A stretch of 6,395 nucleotides of DNA from an uncultured bacterium (GTDB taxonomy: Bacteria; Gemmatimonadota; Gemmatimonadetes; Palauibacterales; KS3-K002): NCBI GenBank assembly GCA_947581845.1, contig CANPVY010000266.1:1-6395 (forward strand), in the 5' to 3' direction. This document shows, one piece after another, positions 1 to 5,873 of the stretch. Positions within the stretch are counted from its first letter, which is position 1; each line of letters opens with the position of its first letter. Made by a program: the position numbers and the translations under genes. Below the pieces are notes generated by a model. It did not search any database. It was not told where the DNA came from and worked only from the letters and a program-made list of their open reading frames with translations.

Positions 1-426
1 ATTCGCCTCGTAAATCGAATCCAGCCGGACGCGCAGCGCCTCGATTGCCACAGAATCGACGATCAACTCGTACAATTGCTCGCTCCACACCCTCACATTC
101 CGCCGCACGGCCGCCGCCTCCAGCGGCCCCGGCAACTCGCGCCGCCCGAGCGCTGCCTGCGTCGGCCAGAGAATCGCAGCGGAGCCCCGGAAGACCCCCG
201 TCTTCACCTGGGCGTAGTAGCGCCAGTCGCCGTAGGAATAGCGGACGATCCGGCCTTCGCCGGTCGGTAGGACGAGGCTGGCATGACGGCCATGATCGAG
301 GAGGAGGACGGGCCGTGGCGCGTTCGGCTCCACCGGCGGCACGACGACGGTAGTGCACCCCTCGAAGATTACGAGTGCGGCAACGCCGACGCCGAACATG
401 CGCGGTCTGGATTTGTGCCTCGCCAT
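1..426 (-). CDS. Probable DUF2459-like lipoprotein, 3' end cut by window edge
   Basis: The reading frame stays open for 142 codons from the ATG at 426 to the left edge, so the C-terminus is missing. The N-terminus is basic (R3, H4, K5, R7, R9), followed by a hydrophobic stretch (about 11-21) and Cys24. This looks like a lipoprotein signal, but the FEGC box is poor because a Glu sits at -2, so export without lipidation is possible. After a Pro-rich linker comes HGRHASLVLP (45-54), then YSYGDWRYYA (63-72), then AAILWPTQAAL (83-93). This order recalls the DUF2459/TIGR02117 family pattern of HGWHTG-x-VLP, GWGD-x-x-(F/Y)Y and a later lfWPt segment. That match is from memory, and the family function is unknown. 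An alternative ATG lies at 399 (Met10), but the upstream start keeps the basic n-region. No clear Shine-Dalgarno precedes either start. It follows the 735-aa GWxTD gene by 173 bp on the same strand. Confidence 0.65.
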   Translation of the reverse strand, partial: MARHKSRPRMFGVGVAALVIFEGCTTVVVPPVEPNAPRPVLLLDHGRHASLVLPTGEGRIVRYSYGDWRYYAQVKTGVFRGSAAILWPTQAALGRRELPGPLEAAAVRRNVRVWSEQLYELIVDSVAIEALRVRLDSIYEAN

Positions 427-435
427 CAGGCTATG

Positions 436-453
436 CTTTGCCCGGCCTTTGCC
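436..453. repeat. Short direct repeat CTTTGCC, 11-bp period, upstream of the DUF2459-like gene
   Basis: CTTTGCC occurs at 436-442 and again at 447-453, separated by CGGC. The 11-bp period is about one helical turn. It lies 10 bp upstream of the ATG at 426 (minus strand). It could be a protein-binding site or chance; nothing else in the 427-599 gap looked like a promoter or a hairpin terminator. Confidence 0.25.
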
Positions 454-599
454 GCACGTGGCGACGCCCATACAGACGGAATCGGGAACCCGCACGATTC
501 ACGGGCACCGGTAGGCTGTTATGATGGCGAACGCAGCGAGCCGAGGCCAGGCGAAGTCTACGAATCTGAAGACGTGCTCTATAACGACGGTCCCGCTGG

Positions 600-2807
600 C
601 TATCCTCCGGAGCCCGCCTCCTCGTCGATTCGAAACCGCCGTTCCCTCTCGACGGTCACGGCCGTGGCAAAGTCCGTCAGCTGCAACCGTACGACGTACT
701 CGCCGGGATCGAGCGCCGGCAGTTCCACGGAGAGGTAGTCCATGGCCCTGTCTCCGCTGACCGCCACCACACGCTCCCAGCTCACACGCGGCTCCCGCTC
801 TCGCCCCCGGCTGAAAAGCTCCACCACACCGCGGAGGACCCGCTCCACCACGTTACGCTGTCTCGCATCCTCGACAGCAAGTTCCACCCGATAGCGCGCC
901 AGACCCTCATCGTCCGTGGCAAGACCGTATATCTCGAAGTAGAGATGGACCGGTGCGCCCGACGCGAAACGCAACGTGCGACTCGGCCAGATCCGCAGCT
1001 CTTCACGGCGGTCCGGGCTCGGCTCGAGCGGCCGGATCGCATCGGCCAGAAGCAGGTCGGAGACTCTCAGTTCCCCCGGCGGGAAACCTGGAATCTCCAA
1101 CGACTCGCGCGCACGGGCCGCCGGTCGGGCTCCGCTCTCCGGCCCGATAGTGCGCGCCTCTACGCCGTAGCGGTACTCGGCGGGTTCGAGGTCCAACGTG
1201 TAGCTGAGTCCCACCGGCACGTCGGCTACCGCAACGGTGTCGCGGTGGCTCCAGAGCGGGCGGTAGTCCGGATCAAACACAAATATCCCGCCGTGCAGCG
1301 CGGTGCCAGGTGCCGCTTCCAGCGAGTCCAGGGGCGGCGCCGCGTAGATCTCGACCCGGGTGAGGTCCGGCTCGCTACCGCGGAAACGCACGAGCTGGTG
1401 CGGCATCTCGAATGCCGTGGTCACGGTGACCGGCCGATACAGCTCAGGAGCACGCACTGCGAGCTGATTCGCCTGCCACCTCGCGACGTCAGTCAGCCGC
1501 GCGTGCCGATAGGTGAGCGATCCGGCGAAGACAAAGACCGGACCGCGGCGGCCGTAGGACCAGTAGGTACTACGCGGCCCACCATAGGAGCACTGGTACC
1601 ATCGCCAGGGCCGTCCATAGCGCACCCAGATCTCACCCCGATCGCTCTCCCAGCCGCGACGCCCGGTGGTGGGATCCCCGAACTTGAGCTCCGCCCAGGC
1701 CAGCCGGGCATAGTGCTCCAGCCGGCGCTCCTCCACCTCCGTCAGGAAGAGTGGGTCAGCCGAGGTGAAGAAGATGCGAGCTGCCTCCTTACGACCCGAG
1801 CTGCCTAGCTCGGCGTAGCGAGCGCGCTGCGCTCGGGTCAGTAGCGGGCTCACGTCCTCGAAGATCAGCCGCTCTCCCGGAGGCAGCAGAGCCAGCGCAC
1901 GAGCGAAGACACCATCGGCCGCCCGGTCCAACCCCATCTCATGATATCCAAGCGCGAGGAGGAGGTGCGGGCGGGGATCATCCGGCTGCGAGCCGACCAG
2001 GCGTCTGGCAAGCCTCAGGTACTCGCCCCATTCGTCCCCGTCGGCCAGATGTCCCAGGAGGCGAAGGCCGGCATCCGCATAGCTCGAATCCGCTTCCATC
2101 GTCAGCCAGAAGTGTTCCACCATACGCTGCCGGTCGTCAGATCGGAGGTCGGCGAGCGGAACGGTACCTGCAAGCTGCTCCGCCCACTCCGCCGGGCAGA
2201 GGACCGCCTGATCCCTGTGCGGTCGGGACGCCAGTTCGTGGATGGGCAGCATGACGTCGATCCTCGAGCAGGATATCTGCTGCGCCGACCACGGGATCAT
2301 GACCAAATTCTGGAAGTCCTCCCACCAGGTCTCGTAGATGCGGCCCAGCTCGTAGTGCAGGCGGGCGCGCTTCCCGGGATCGAACTCCTGACCTCTCCGG
2401 TTCGCTTCACGCCAGGCCCGCTTGAGGACGCGTTCGGCATCGACACGCATCCCCTGCTTGCGGAGCAGCAGCCCGTACTCCAGCAGCAGCTCCGGATCCG
2501 CGCCCATTAACCGCCACGCCTCCCTCAGCAGCTTCTCCGCTTCCTTGCGCTGGCGCCAGCCGCGCTCTAACTCGCTGGAGCGCACGCTGAGCAGCGCGCC
2601 GAGGCGCAGGAATCCCGGACCGAAGTCTGGCTCGGCCTCCGTGAGCTCACGCAGTGTGGCTATGGCGGCGAGCGTGTCGCCAGCGGCCAGCTGGGACTGG
2701 GCCTGCCGGTAGAGCTCCGGCTCCTCTTGGGCGAGTAACAGTGGTGGGGCGATGGCGGCGGTCACGAGAAGGGCAGCCGCCTTGAGCACCGAGAACCTGT
2801 ACAGCAT
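600..2807 (-). CDS. Exported TPR and GWxTD-domain protein (735 aa)
   Basis: Residues 1-26 form a signal peptide (R4 and K9, a hydrophobic core, then LLLA before QEE), so the protein should be exported. Residues about 30-135 and 245-310 are amphipathic helices of tetratricopeptide type, for example ELYRQAQSQLAAGDTLAAI at 31-49. The GWxTD family core is at 385-400, where GWESDRG leads into EIWVRYGRP. A loop rich in aromatic residues follows (401-418), then a beta-rich C-terminal part with VHLYFEIYGL (620-629), SGDR (684-687) and PGEY-VRLQLTD (701-712). GWxTD proteins are known from Bacteroidota, Acidobacteriota and Gemmatimonadota, but their biochemical role is not established; the TPRs suggest protein-protein contacts. 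Cys180 and Cys204 lie in a loop that also has two cysteines in the 738-aa paralog. The start at 2807 is supported by AGGAGG six bases upstream. The region around the start is tandemly duplicated (see the separate entry). Confidence 0.93.
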   Translation of the reverse strand: MLYRFSVLKAAALLVTAAIAPPLLLAQEEPELYRQAQSQLAAGDTLAAIATLRELTEAEPDFGPGFLRLGALLSVRSSELERGWRQRKEAEKLLREAWRLMGADPELLLEYGLLLRKQGMRVDAERVLKRAWREANRRGQEFDPGKRARLHYELGRIYETWWEDFQNLVMIPWSAQQISCSRIDVMLPIHELASRPHRDQAVLCPAEWAEQLAGTVPLADLRSDDRQRMVEHFWLTMEADSSYADAGLRLLGHLADGDEWGEYLRLARRLVGSQPDDPRPHLLLALGYHEMGLDRAADGVFARALALLPPGERLIFEDVSPLLTRAQRARYAELGSSGRKEAARIFFTSADPLFLTEVEERRLEHYARLAWAELKFGDPTTGRRGWESDRGEIWVRYGRPWRWYQCSYGGPRSTYWSYGRRGPVFVFAGSLTYRHARLTDVARWQANQLAVRAPELYRPVTVTTAFEMPHQLVRFRGSEPDLTRVEIYAAPPLDSLEAAPGTALHGGIFVFDPDYRPLWSHRDTVAVADVPVGLSYTLDLEPAEYRYGVEARTIGPESGARPAARARESLEIPGFPPGELRVSDLLLADAIRPLEPSPDRREELRIWPSRTLRFASGAPVHLYFEIYGLATDDEGLARYRVELAVEDARQRNVVERVLRGVVELFSRGREREPRVSWERVVAVSGDRAMDYLSVELPALDPGEYVVRLQLTDFATAVTVERERRFRIDEEAGSGG
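2689..2719. repeat. 31-bp exact repeat, copy in the 735-aa GWxTD gene
   Basis: This stretch is identical, in the same orientation, to 3190-3220 in the gene relic. On the minus strand it encodes ELYRQAQSQL, the first helix after the signal peptide. The corresponding segment of the 738-aa paralog is clearly diverged. Identity at third codon positions points to recent shared ancestry or gene conversion between the 735-aa gene and the relic. Confidence 0.85.
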
Positions 2808-2813
2808 TCTCGA

Positions 2814-2819
2814 CCTCCT
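2814..2819 (-). promoter_or_regulatory. Shine-Dalgarno AGGAGG of the 735-aa GWxTD gene
   Basis: A consensus AGGAGG lies six bases upstream of the ATG at 2807 and fixes that start. Its first two bases are the last two of the TAG that ends the upstream mini-ORF, so a ribosome stopping there would sit on this site. Confidence 0.85.
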
Positions 2820-2826
2820 ACAGCAT
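2818..2826 (-). other. Two-codon mini-ORF (Met-Leu-stop) in the leader of the GWxTD gene
   Basis: The upstream copy of the duplicated start reads ATG CTG TAG. It has its own good Shine-Dalgarno (GGGAGG, six-base spacing). It would be initiated and then terminated after two codons, with the stop overlapping the Shine-Dalgarno of the main gene. It may act as a coupling or attenuating leader, or be a neutral by-product of the duplication. The sequence shows the arrangement; the effect is inference. Confidence 0.6.
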
Positions 2827-2837
2827 TCTCGACCTCC

Positions 2838-3098
2838 CGAACGGGCGCAAGGAACTACCTAAGGGTTTCGATGACTGTTGGCTCCCGTCACGGGTGGGGC
2901 ACACACCGTGCCAGCCAGCTCGACCTGATATCGCCCTATTCTCACTGAACTCTGCGGCTTCGTCCAAGCGGCTGACGGCCCTGTCCGTATGCCTACGACC
3001 CGTCGATCGTGTCGAGACGACACACCTGGTTCAGCACGTGCAAAGCTCACCCACTTGGCGCCGGAGACCTGCGAACGATTCTCCACCTTCCGACACCT
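2838..3098. other. Intergenic region between the gene relic and the 735-aa GWxTD gene
   Basis: No convincing gene, RNA or hairpin terminator is visible in these 261 bp. A 75-codon minus-strand frame (2859-3086) has no good ribosome site, no recognisable domain and no signal sequence, so it is not called. The one conserved piece is the 9-mer at 2876-2884 (see its entry). No strong -35/-10 pair was found for the downstream gene, which may be transcribed from further upstream. Confidence 0.5.
2876..2884 (-). promoter_or_regulatory. Upstream 9-mer GAGCCAACA shared with the gene relic
   Basis: GAGCCAACA (minus strand) starts 58 bases before the first of the two duplicated ATGs (A at 2826). The same 9-mer starts 57 bases before the ATG of the relic (3366-3358). 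The bases between are only partly alike until the GGGAGG-TCG block. This shows that the upstream regions of the two genes are also homologous. The 9-mer may be a conserved control element or simply a surviving patch of identity. Confidence 0.4.
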
Positions 3099-3309
3099 CT
3101 AGCTACCGCGGCTAGCCTCGCTGCCTTCAGAGGTTGGCCCTTCCTGAGTCCGGGATTGCCGTTCCGTCTCGACGGTCTCGCCGGTGGGGAGCTGGGACTG
3201 GGCCTGCCGGTAGAGCTCCGACTCCGCTTGAGCGGGTAAAGACGGTGGGGCGGCGGCCGCGATCGTCAGGAGGGCAGCCGCCGTCAGCAACGGAGGTCTG
3301 TAACCGCAT
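3099..3309 (-). pseudogene. Relic of a third TPR/GWxTD paralog, interior deleted and frameshifted
   Basis: An intact GGGAGG and ATG at 3309 precede sequence aligning with the start of the 735-aa gene, roughly 78% identical by eye over about 108 bp. One extra T near 3302-3303 shifts the frame straight after the start. Ignoring that T, the product would begin MRYRPPLLTAAALLTIAAAA, a good signal peptide. It would continue through AQAESELYRQAQSQLPTGET (matching residues 26-45) and then jump to VETERQSR, matching VERERRFR at residues 719-726 of the paralog. Codons equivalent to about 46-718, including all TPR and GWxTD sequence, are gone, yet the join is in frame. The stop is at 3101-3099. As it stands, the ATG opens a 60-codon nonsense frame ending at 3127. 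A short GTC overlap at the join suggests deletion at microhomology. A functional 69-residue secreted peptide would require the extra T to be a sequencing error. Confidence 0.85.
3190..3220. repeat. 31-bp exact repeat, copy in the gene relic
   Basis: This is the second copy of the stretch at 2689-2719, same orientation, about 500 bp apart. It lies just outside the deletion join near 3177. Direct repeats of this length could support further recombination between the relic and the intact gene. Confidence 0.85.
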
Positions 3310-3357
3310 TCCCGACCTCCCGGGCGACTACGAGGGCTCGCGCTGCCCTGGACTACG

Positions 3358-3366
3358 TGTTGGCTC
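3358..3366 (-). promoter_or_regulatory. Upstream 9-mer GAGCCAACA of the gene relic
   Basis: This is the counterpart of the 9-mer at 2876-2884, placed 57 bases before the relic's ATG. It shows that the duplicated unit included upstream sequence. Confidence 0.4.
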
Positions 3367-3373
3367 TGAATGG

Positions 3374-3379
3374 AATATA
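3374..3379 (-). promoter_or_regulatory. Possible -10 element TATATT upstream of the gene relic
   Basis: TATATT (five of six bases of TATAAT) lies on the minus strand about 65 bases before the relic's ATG, in the 97-bp gap after the 738-aa gene. No good -35 is found at 16-18 bp spacing. If active, it would transcribe the relic and perhaps the 735-aa gene. A run of A/T is rare in this GC-rich region, but the call remains weak. Confidence 0.25.
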
Positions 3380-3406
3380 GGGACCGCGCGCCAGCGGAAC
3401 GAGCGC

Positions 3407-5623
3407 CTACAACCCGGTCACCGTGAAGGTGCGCTCGCCGACGACGCTGGCGCCGCTGAGCTGGTCGGTCACCTGCACGCGCACGCGATACTCGCCCGGC
3501 TCGCTATCGGCGAACTCCATGGTCATGTACTCCGGTACACGGTCGCCACTGAGCTCGACCAGCCGCTCGTAGGTGAGCTCGAGCGCCTCTTCGCCGGAGA
3601 GGCCGAACAGTCTGCCCAGTGCACCCGTCACGCGGGCCAGCACGCCTCCGCCCTCGGCATCGCTGACGCTGAGAGTGACCTGATAGTGCGCGAAACCTCC
3701 CTCGTCCTGCGACAGCCCGTAGACCTCCCAGTAGATCGCCAGCGGCAGGTCCGGATCGAACTCGAAGCGGCGATTCACGTTGATGGCGAAGTCGCGGCGA
3801 CGCGTCGGCTCCTGCGTCCTCGGGGCGACGGAGTTCGCCAGCACGATGTCGCTCAGCGCGAGCACCCCGTCGAGGAACGGCTCGAGCTCGACCTCGGCGC
3901 GGCGCACCGCGGCCTTCCCGCTCGCTGCGCGCGCCTCGACGCTGTACGTGTACCATCCGGCGAGCAACGGAAGGGAGTAGGTCAGCGCTTGCGGCCTGGG
4001 GGGCGAGGCGATGCGCAACGCGCGCCTATAGATCTCCTGATGCTCCGCGCCGGTGAACAGGAAGAAGCCGACCTCGAGACTGTCCGCAGCGCTGAGCAAC
4101 TCGTCCGCGGGCACCTCAGAATAGACGTCAAGCTCTATGATGGTGTCCGCCGCACCTCTGAAGCGGGCCAGCTGTAGCGGGTGACCGAACAGATCGAAGC
4201 TGGTGCTGTAGACCGCCGGTATCGCCTCGCGCACTTCCTCTTCCATCGCCTTCGAGTAACCGCTGAGGATGTGGCTCGCGTGGCGCCAGCGGAGCTGCTT
4301 CTGGAAGATGAAGTTGGGCAGCTCCCACCCGTAGTTCCAGAAGATCCAGCGGCCGCCGCCCTGCATGCTGGACTGTGCTTCCGGGTCTGACTCCTCTCTC
4401 GCCGCGTTACGATGGACCTGCCAGATGCGCTGAGGCGCGCCGTAGCGCACGTAGACCACACCCTGCTCGGTCTCGGCGCCCCAGACACCTTCGGACGGGT
4501 CCTCGAACATCAGGTCGGCGTAAGTCACCCGGGCCAGATGGGCGACGCGCACCTCGTTGCCCGGTGTGAGGTACAACGGATCCGACTTGCGCCAGACGAT
4601 CCCCTCCATCAATTGCCGTGCCTGGTCCGCTTGCCGCTGATAGCTCTCCGCCTGCGTCGCACGCAGCAGAGGAGAGATATCCCGGTAGTGAGCGGCGATA
4701 TTCGGCGGCGCCAGCTCGAGACCCCGGTCGAACTCGACCTCCGCCAGCGAGTCGCGCCCGGTGCGTTGGCAGATGAGCCCGAGGGTGAAGTAACCCCAGG
4801 GGCTGTCCGGCGCCTCGGCCCGGTAGCGGCGCGCGAGCCGGAGCGCTTCGGCGTAGTCGCCGCGATCGACCAGGTGGATCGTCAGCCGCCGAAAGGCAGC
4901 GTCATGCGCGGGATAGGCCTCAAGCGCCCGCCGAAACGCGTCCAGCGTTCGCTCGAAGTCATCGTCACCGTCTTCGGAGAGATCGCCCGCGTGCCTGAAG
5001 TACTCGTTGAAGTCCTTCGGGCGCACGAAGTTGAGGCAGAAGGTGCCGACGATGCCGCAGTCGGGCGACTGCACCGGAAGGTCCGGCACGAACATCAGGC
5101 CCCGCGTATCGAGGTACGCGTCCTCGTAGAAGAGACCACGCTGGAACCACAGCTCGGCTCGTTCCTCCGGCGGCAGCCGGTCCGGGCTCCTCTGCATGGC
5201 CTCGCTCGCCCGGCCGAGCACGCGCTGAGCGTCCACGTACATCTGCTGCTTACGCATCAGCTGGCCCAGCGCGAGCAGGTAGAGCGGGTGGTCGGGATCG
5301 AGGGCAAGGGCTCGGCGGAGAGCTCTGTCTGCTTCCTGCCGCTCCCGGAAATCGGTGGCCACACCGCTCGCCCGCTCCGTCAGCACCCGGCCCAGCAGTC
5401 CCCAACCCGCCGCGAAGTCGGGCTCGGCCTCCGTCATCTCGCGCAGGCTGGCCAGCGCCGCCAGCGTGTCGCCAGCAGCGAGCTGTGAGCGCGCCTCGCT
5501 GTACAGCCCGGGGTCCTGCGCTACTGCCAAGCTAGGTGCGCTTGCCGTGATCGTGAGAGCCAGCGCTGTCGCAAAAACGGGCAGGCCGGCCAGCGGCCGG
5601 CGCGTGCGCAAACTTGGATCCAT
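3407..5623 (-). CDS. Exported TPR protein with a degenerate GWxTD region (738 aa)
   Basis: The signal peptide has arginines at 6, 8 and 9, a hydrophobic core, and AVA before Q36, giving predicted cleavage after A35. TPR-like helices follow at about 40-140 and 224-305, for example DSPWGYFTLGLICQRTGR at 273-290. The part aligning with the GWxTD core reads GVWGAETEQG (379-388) and continues VVYVRYGAP (389-397), so the flanks are conserved but the signature is altered. Next come W-x-YG and P-x-FIF (429-440), then a beta-rich C-terminal part with LAIYWEVYGLS (628-638), SGDR (692-695) and PGEYRVRVQVTD (709-720). These shared blocks make it a paralog of the 735-aa protein. Cys189 and Cys196 sit in the loop that carries Cys180 and Cys204 there. 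The ATG at 5623 has AGGA eight bases upstream (5635-5632). It is the first gene of the minus-strand series and diverges from the Ig-like lipoprotein. The substrate or partner is unknown. Confidence 0.92.
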   Translation of the reverse strand: MDPSLRTRRPLAGLPVFATALALTITASAPSLAVAQDPGLYSEARSQLAAGDTLAALASLREMTEAEPDFAAGWGLLGRVLTERASGVATDFRERQEADRALRRALALDPDHPLYLLALGQLMRKQQMYVDAQRVLGRASEAMQRSPDRLPPEERAELWFQRGLFYEDAYLDTRGLMFVPDLPVQSPDCGIVGTFCLNFVRPKDFNEYFRHAGDLSEDGDDDFERTLDAFRRALEAYPAHDAAFRRLTIHLVDRGDYAEALRLARRYRAEAPDSPWGYFTLGLICQRTGRDSLAEVEFDRGLELAPPNIAAHYRDISPLLRATQAESYQRQADQARQLMEGIVWRKSDPLYLTPGNEVRVAHLARVTYADLMFEDPSEGVWGAETEQGVVYVRYGAPQRIWQVHRNAAREESDPEAQSSMQGGGRWIFWNYGWELPNFIFQKQLRWRHASHILSGYSKAMEEEVREAIPAVYSTSFDLFGHPLQLARFRGAADTIIELDVYSEVPADELLSAADSLEVGFFLFTGAEHQEIYRRALRIASPPRPQALTYSLPLLAGWYTYSVEARAASGKAAVRRAEVELEPFLDGVLALSDIVLANSVAPRTQEPTRRRDFAINVNRRFEFDPDLPLAIYWEVYGLSQDEGGFAHYQVTLSVSDAEGGGVLARVTGALGRLFGLSGEEALELTYERLVELSGDRVPEYMTMEFADSEPGEYRVRVQVTDQLSGASVVGERTFTVTGL

Positions 5624-5724
5624 CGCCTCTTTCCTGAACTTACCCCGAGCCCTTCTGTGAGCTACCGATCAAGATCCCAAGCCATCCGCAATTGAATCTG
5701 AAACATATTCGTGATCGCCTTGGG

Positions 5725-5736
5725 GAGCCATGGCTC
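5725..5736. promoter_or_regulatory. 12-bp perfect palindrome in the divergent intergenic region
   Basis: GAGCCATGGCTC is a perfect palindrome placed about 100 bp before the 738-aa gene and about 140 bp before the lipoprotein start. It is followed directly by an overlapping GCTCGAGC. It could be an operator shared by the divergent genes. A 12-bp palindrome is expected about once or twice by chance in a window of this size, so this is weak. Confidence 0.2.
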
Positions 5737-5831
5737 GAGCGTCAAGGACTTCGGACATCAGCGGGAGCCAGTCTCTCCGTGAAGAAGAACCTATGCCACA
5801 GCCACTATGTGCATCGCGGCGCCCGGCTGGG

Positions 5832-5837
5832 TATATT
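5832..5837 (+). promoter_or_regulatory. Probable -10 element TATATT for the Ig-like lipoprotein
   Basis: TATATT matches five of six bases of the sigma-70 -10 consensus and lies 36 bases before the ATG at 5874, implying a leader of roughly 30 nt. No good -35 hexamer is seen 16-18 bp upstream, nor an extended TGn. GGAAAG at 5848-5853 is the only Shine-Dalgarno-like string and lies too far (20 nt) from the ATG. Confidence 0.35.
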
Positions 5838-5873
5838 GATTGGTGTTGGAAAGATGTTTCACCAGTAGTCCGT

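Larger units (their letters stand above)
2800..2837. repeat. Perfect 19-bp tandem duplication of a ribosome binding site and start codon
   Basis: The 19-bp unit TACAGCATTCTCGACCTCC (plus strand) occurs at 2800-2818 and again, without a mismatch or gap, at 2819-2837. On the minus strand each copy reads GGAGGTCGAGAATGCTGTA, so the Shine-Dalgarno and the ATG are both doubled. Because 19 is not a multiple of three, the two ATGs are in different frames. The relic at 3309 has only one equivalent unit, so the duplication appears to be a later event in the 735-aa gene. Confidence 0.97.

Noticed and set aside
283..738. Plus-strand open frame of 151 codons
   Set aside because: It overlaps the start of the DUF2459-like gene and the end of the GWxTD gene on the other strand; the minus-strand products have recognisable motifs and this one has none.
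945..1808. Plus-strand open frame of 287 codons
   Set aside because: It lies wholly antisense to the 735-aa GWxTD gene, is rich in Arg/Pro/Gly with no domain, and is the usual antisense shadow in GC-rich DNA.
2889..2910. Inverted repeat CACGG ... CCGTG
   Set aside because: The stem is only five base pairs with a 12-base loop and no T-run follows on either strand, so it is too weak for a terminator or operator call.
2859..3086. Minus-strand 75-codon frame in the intergenic region
   Set aside because: It has no Shine-Dalgarno, no signal peptide, no domain and no similarity to the neighbouring genes.
3134..5488. Plus-strand open frames of 347 and 358 codons (3134-4177 and 4412-5488)
   Set aside because: Both are antisense to the well-supported 738-aa gene and have no recognisable motif or ribosome site.
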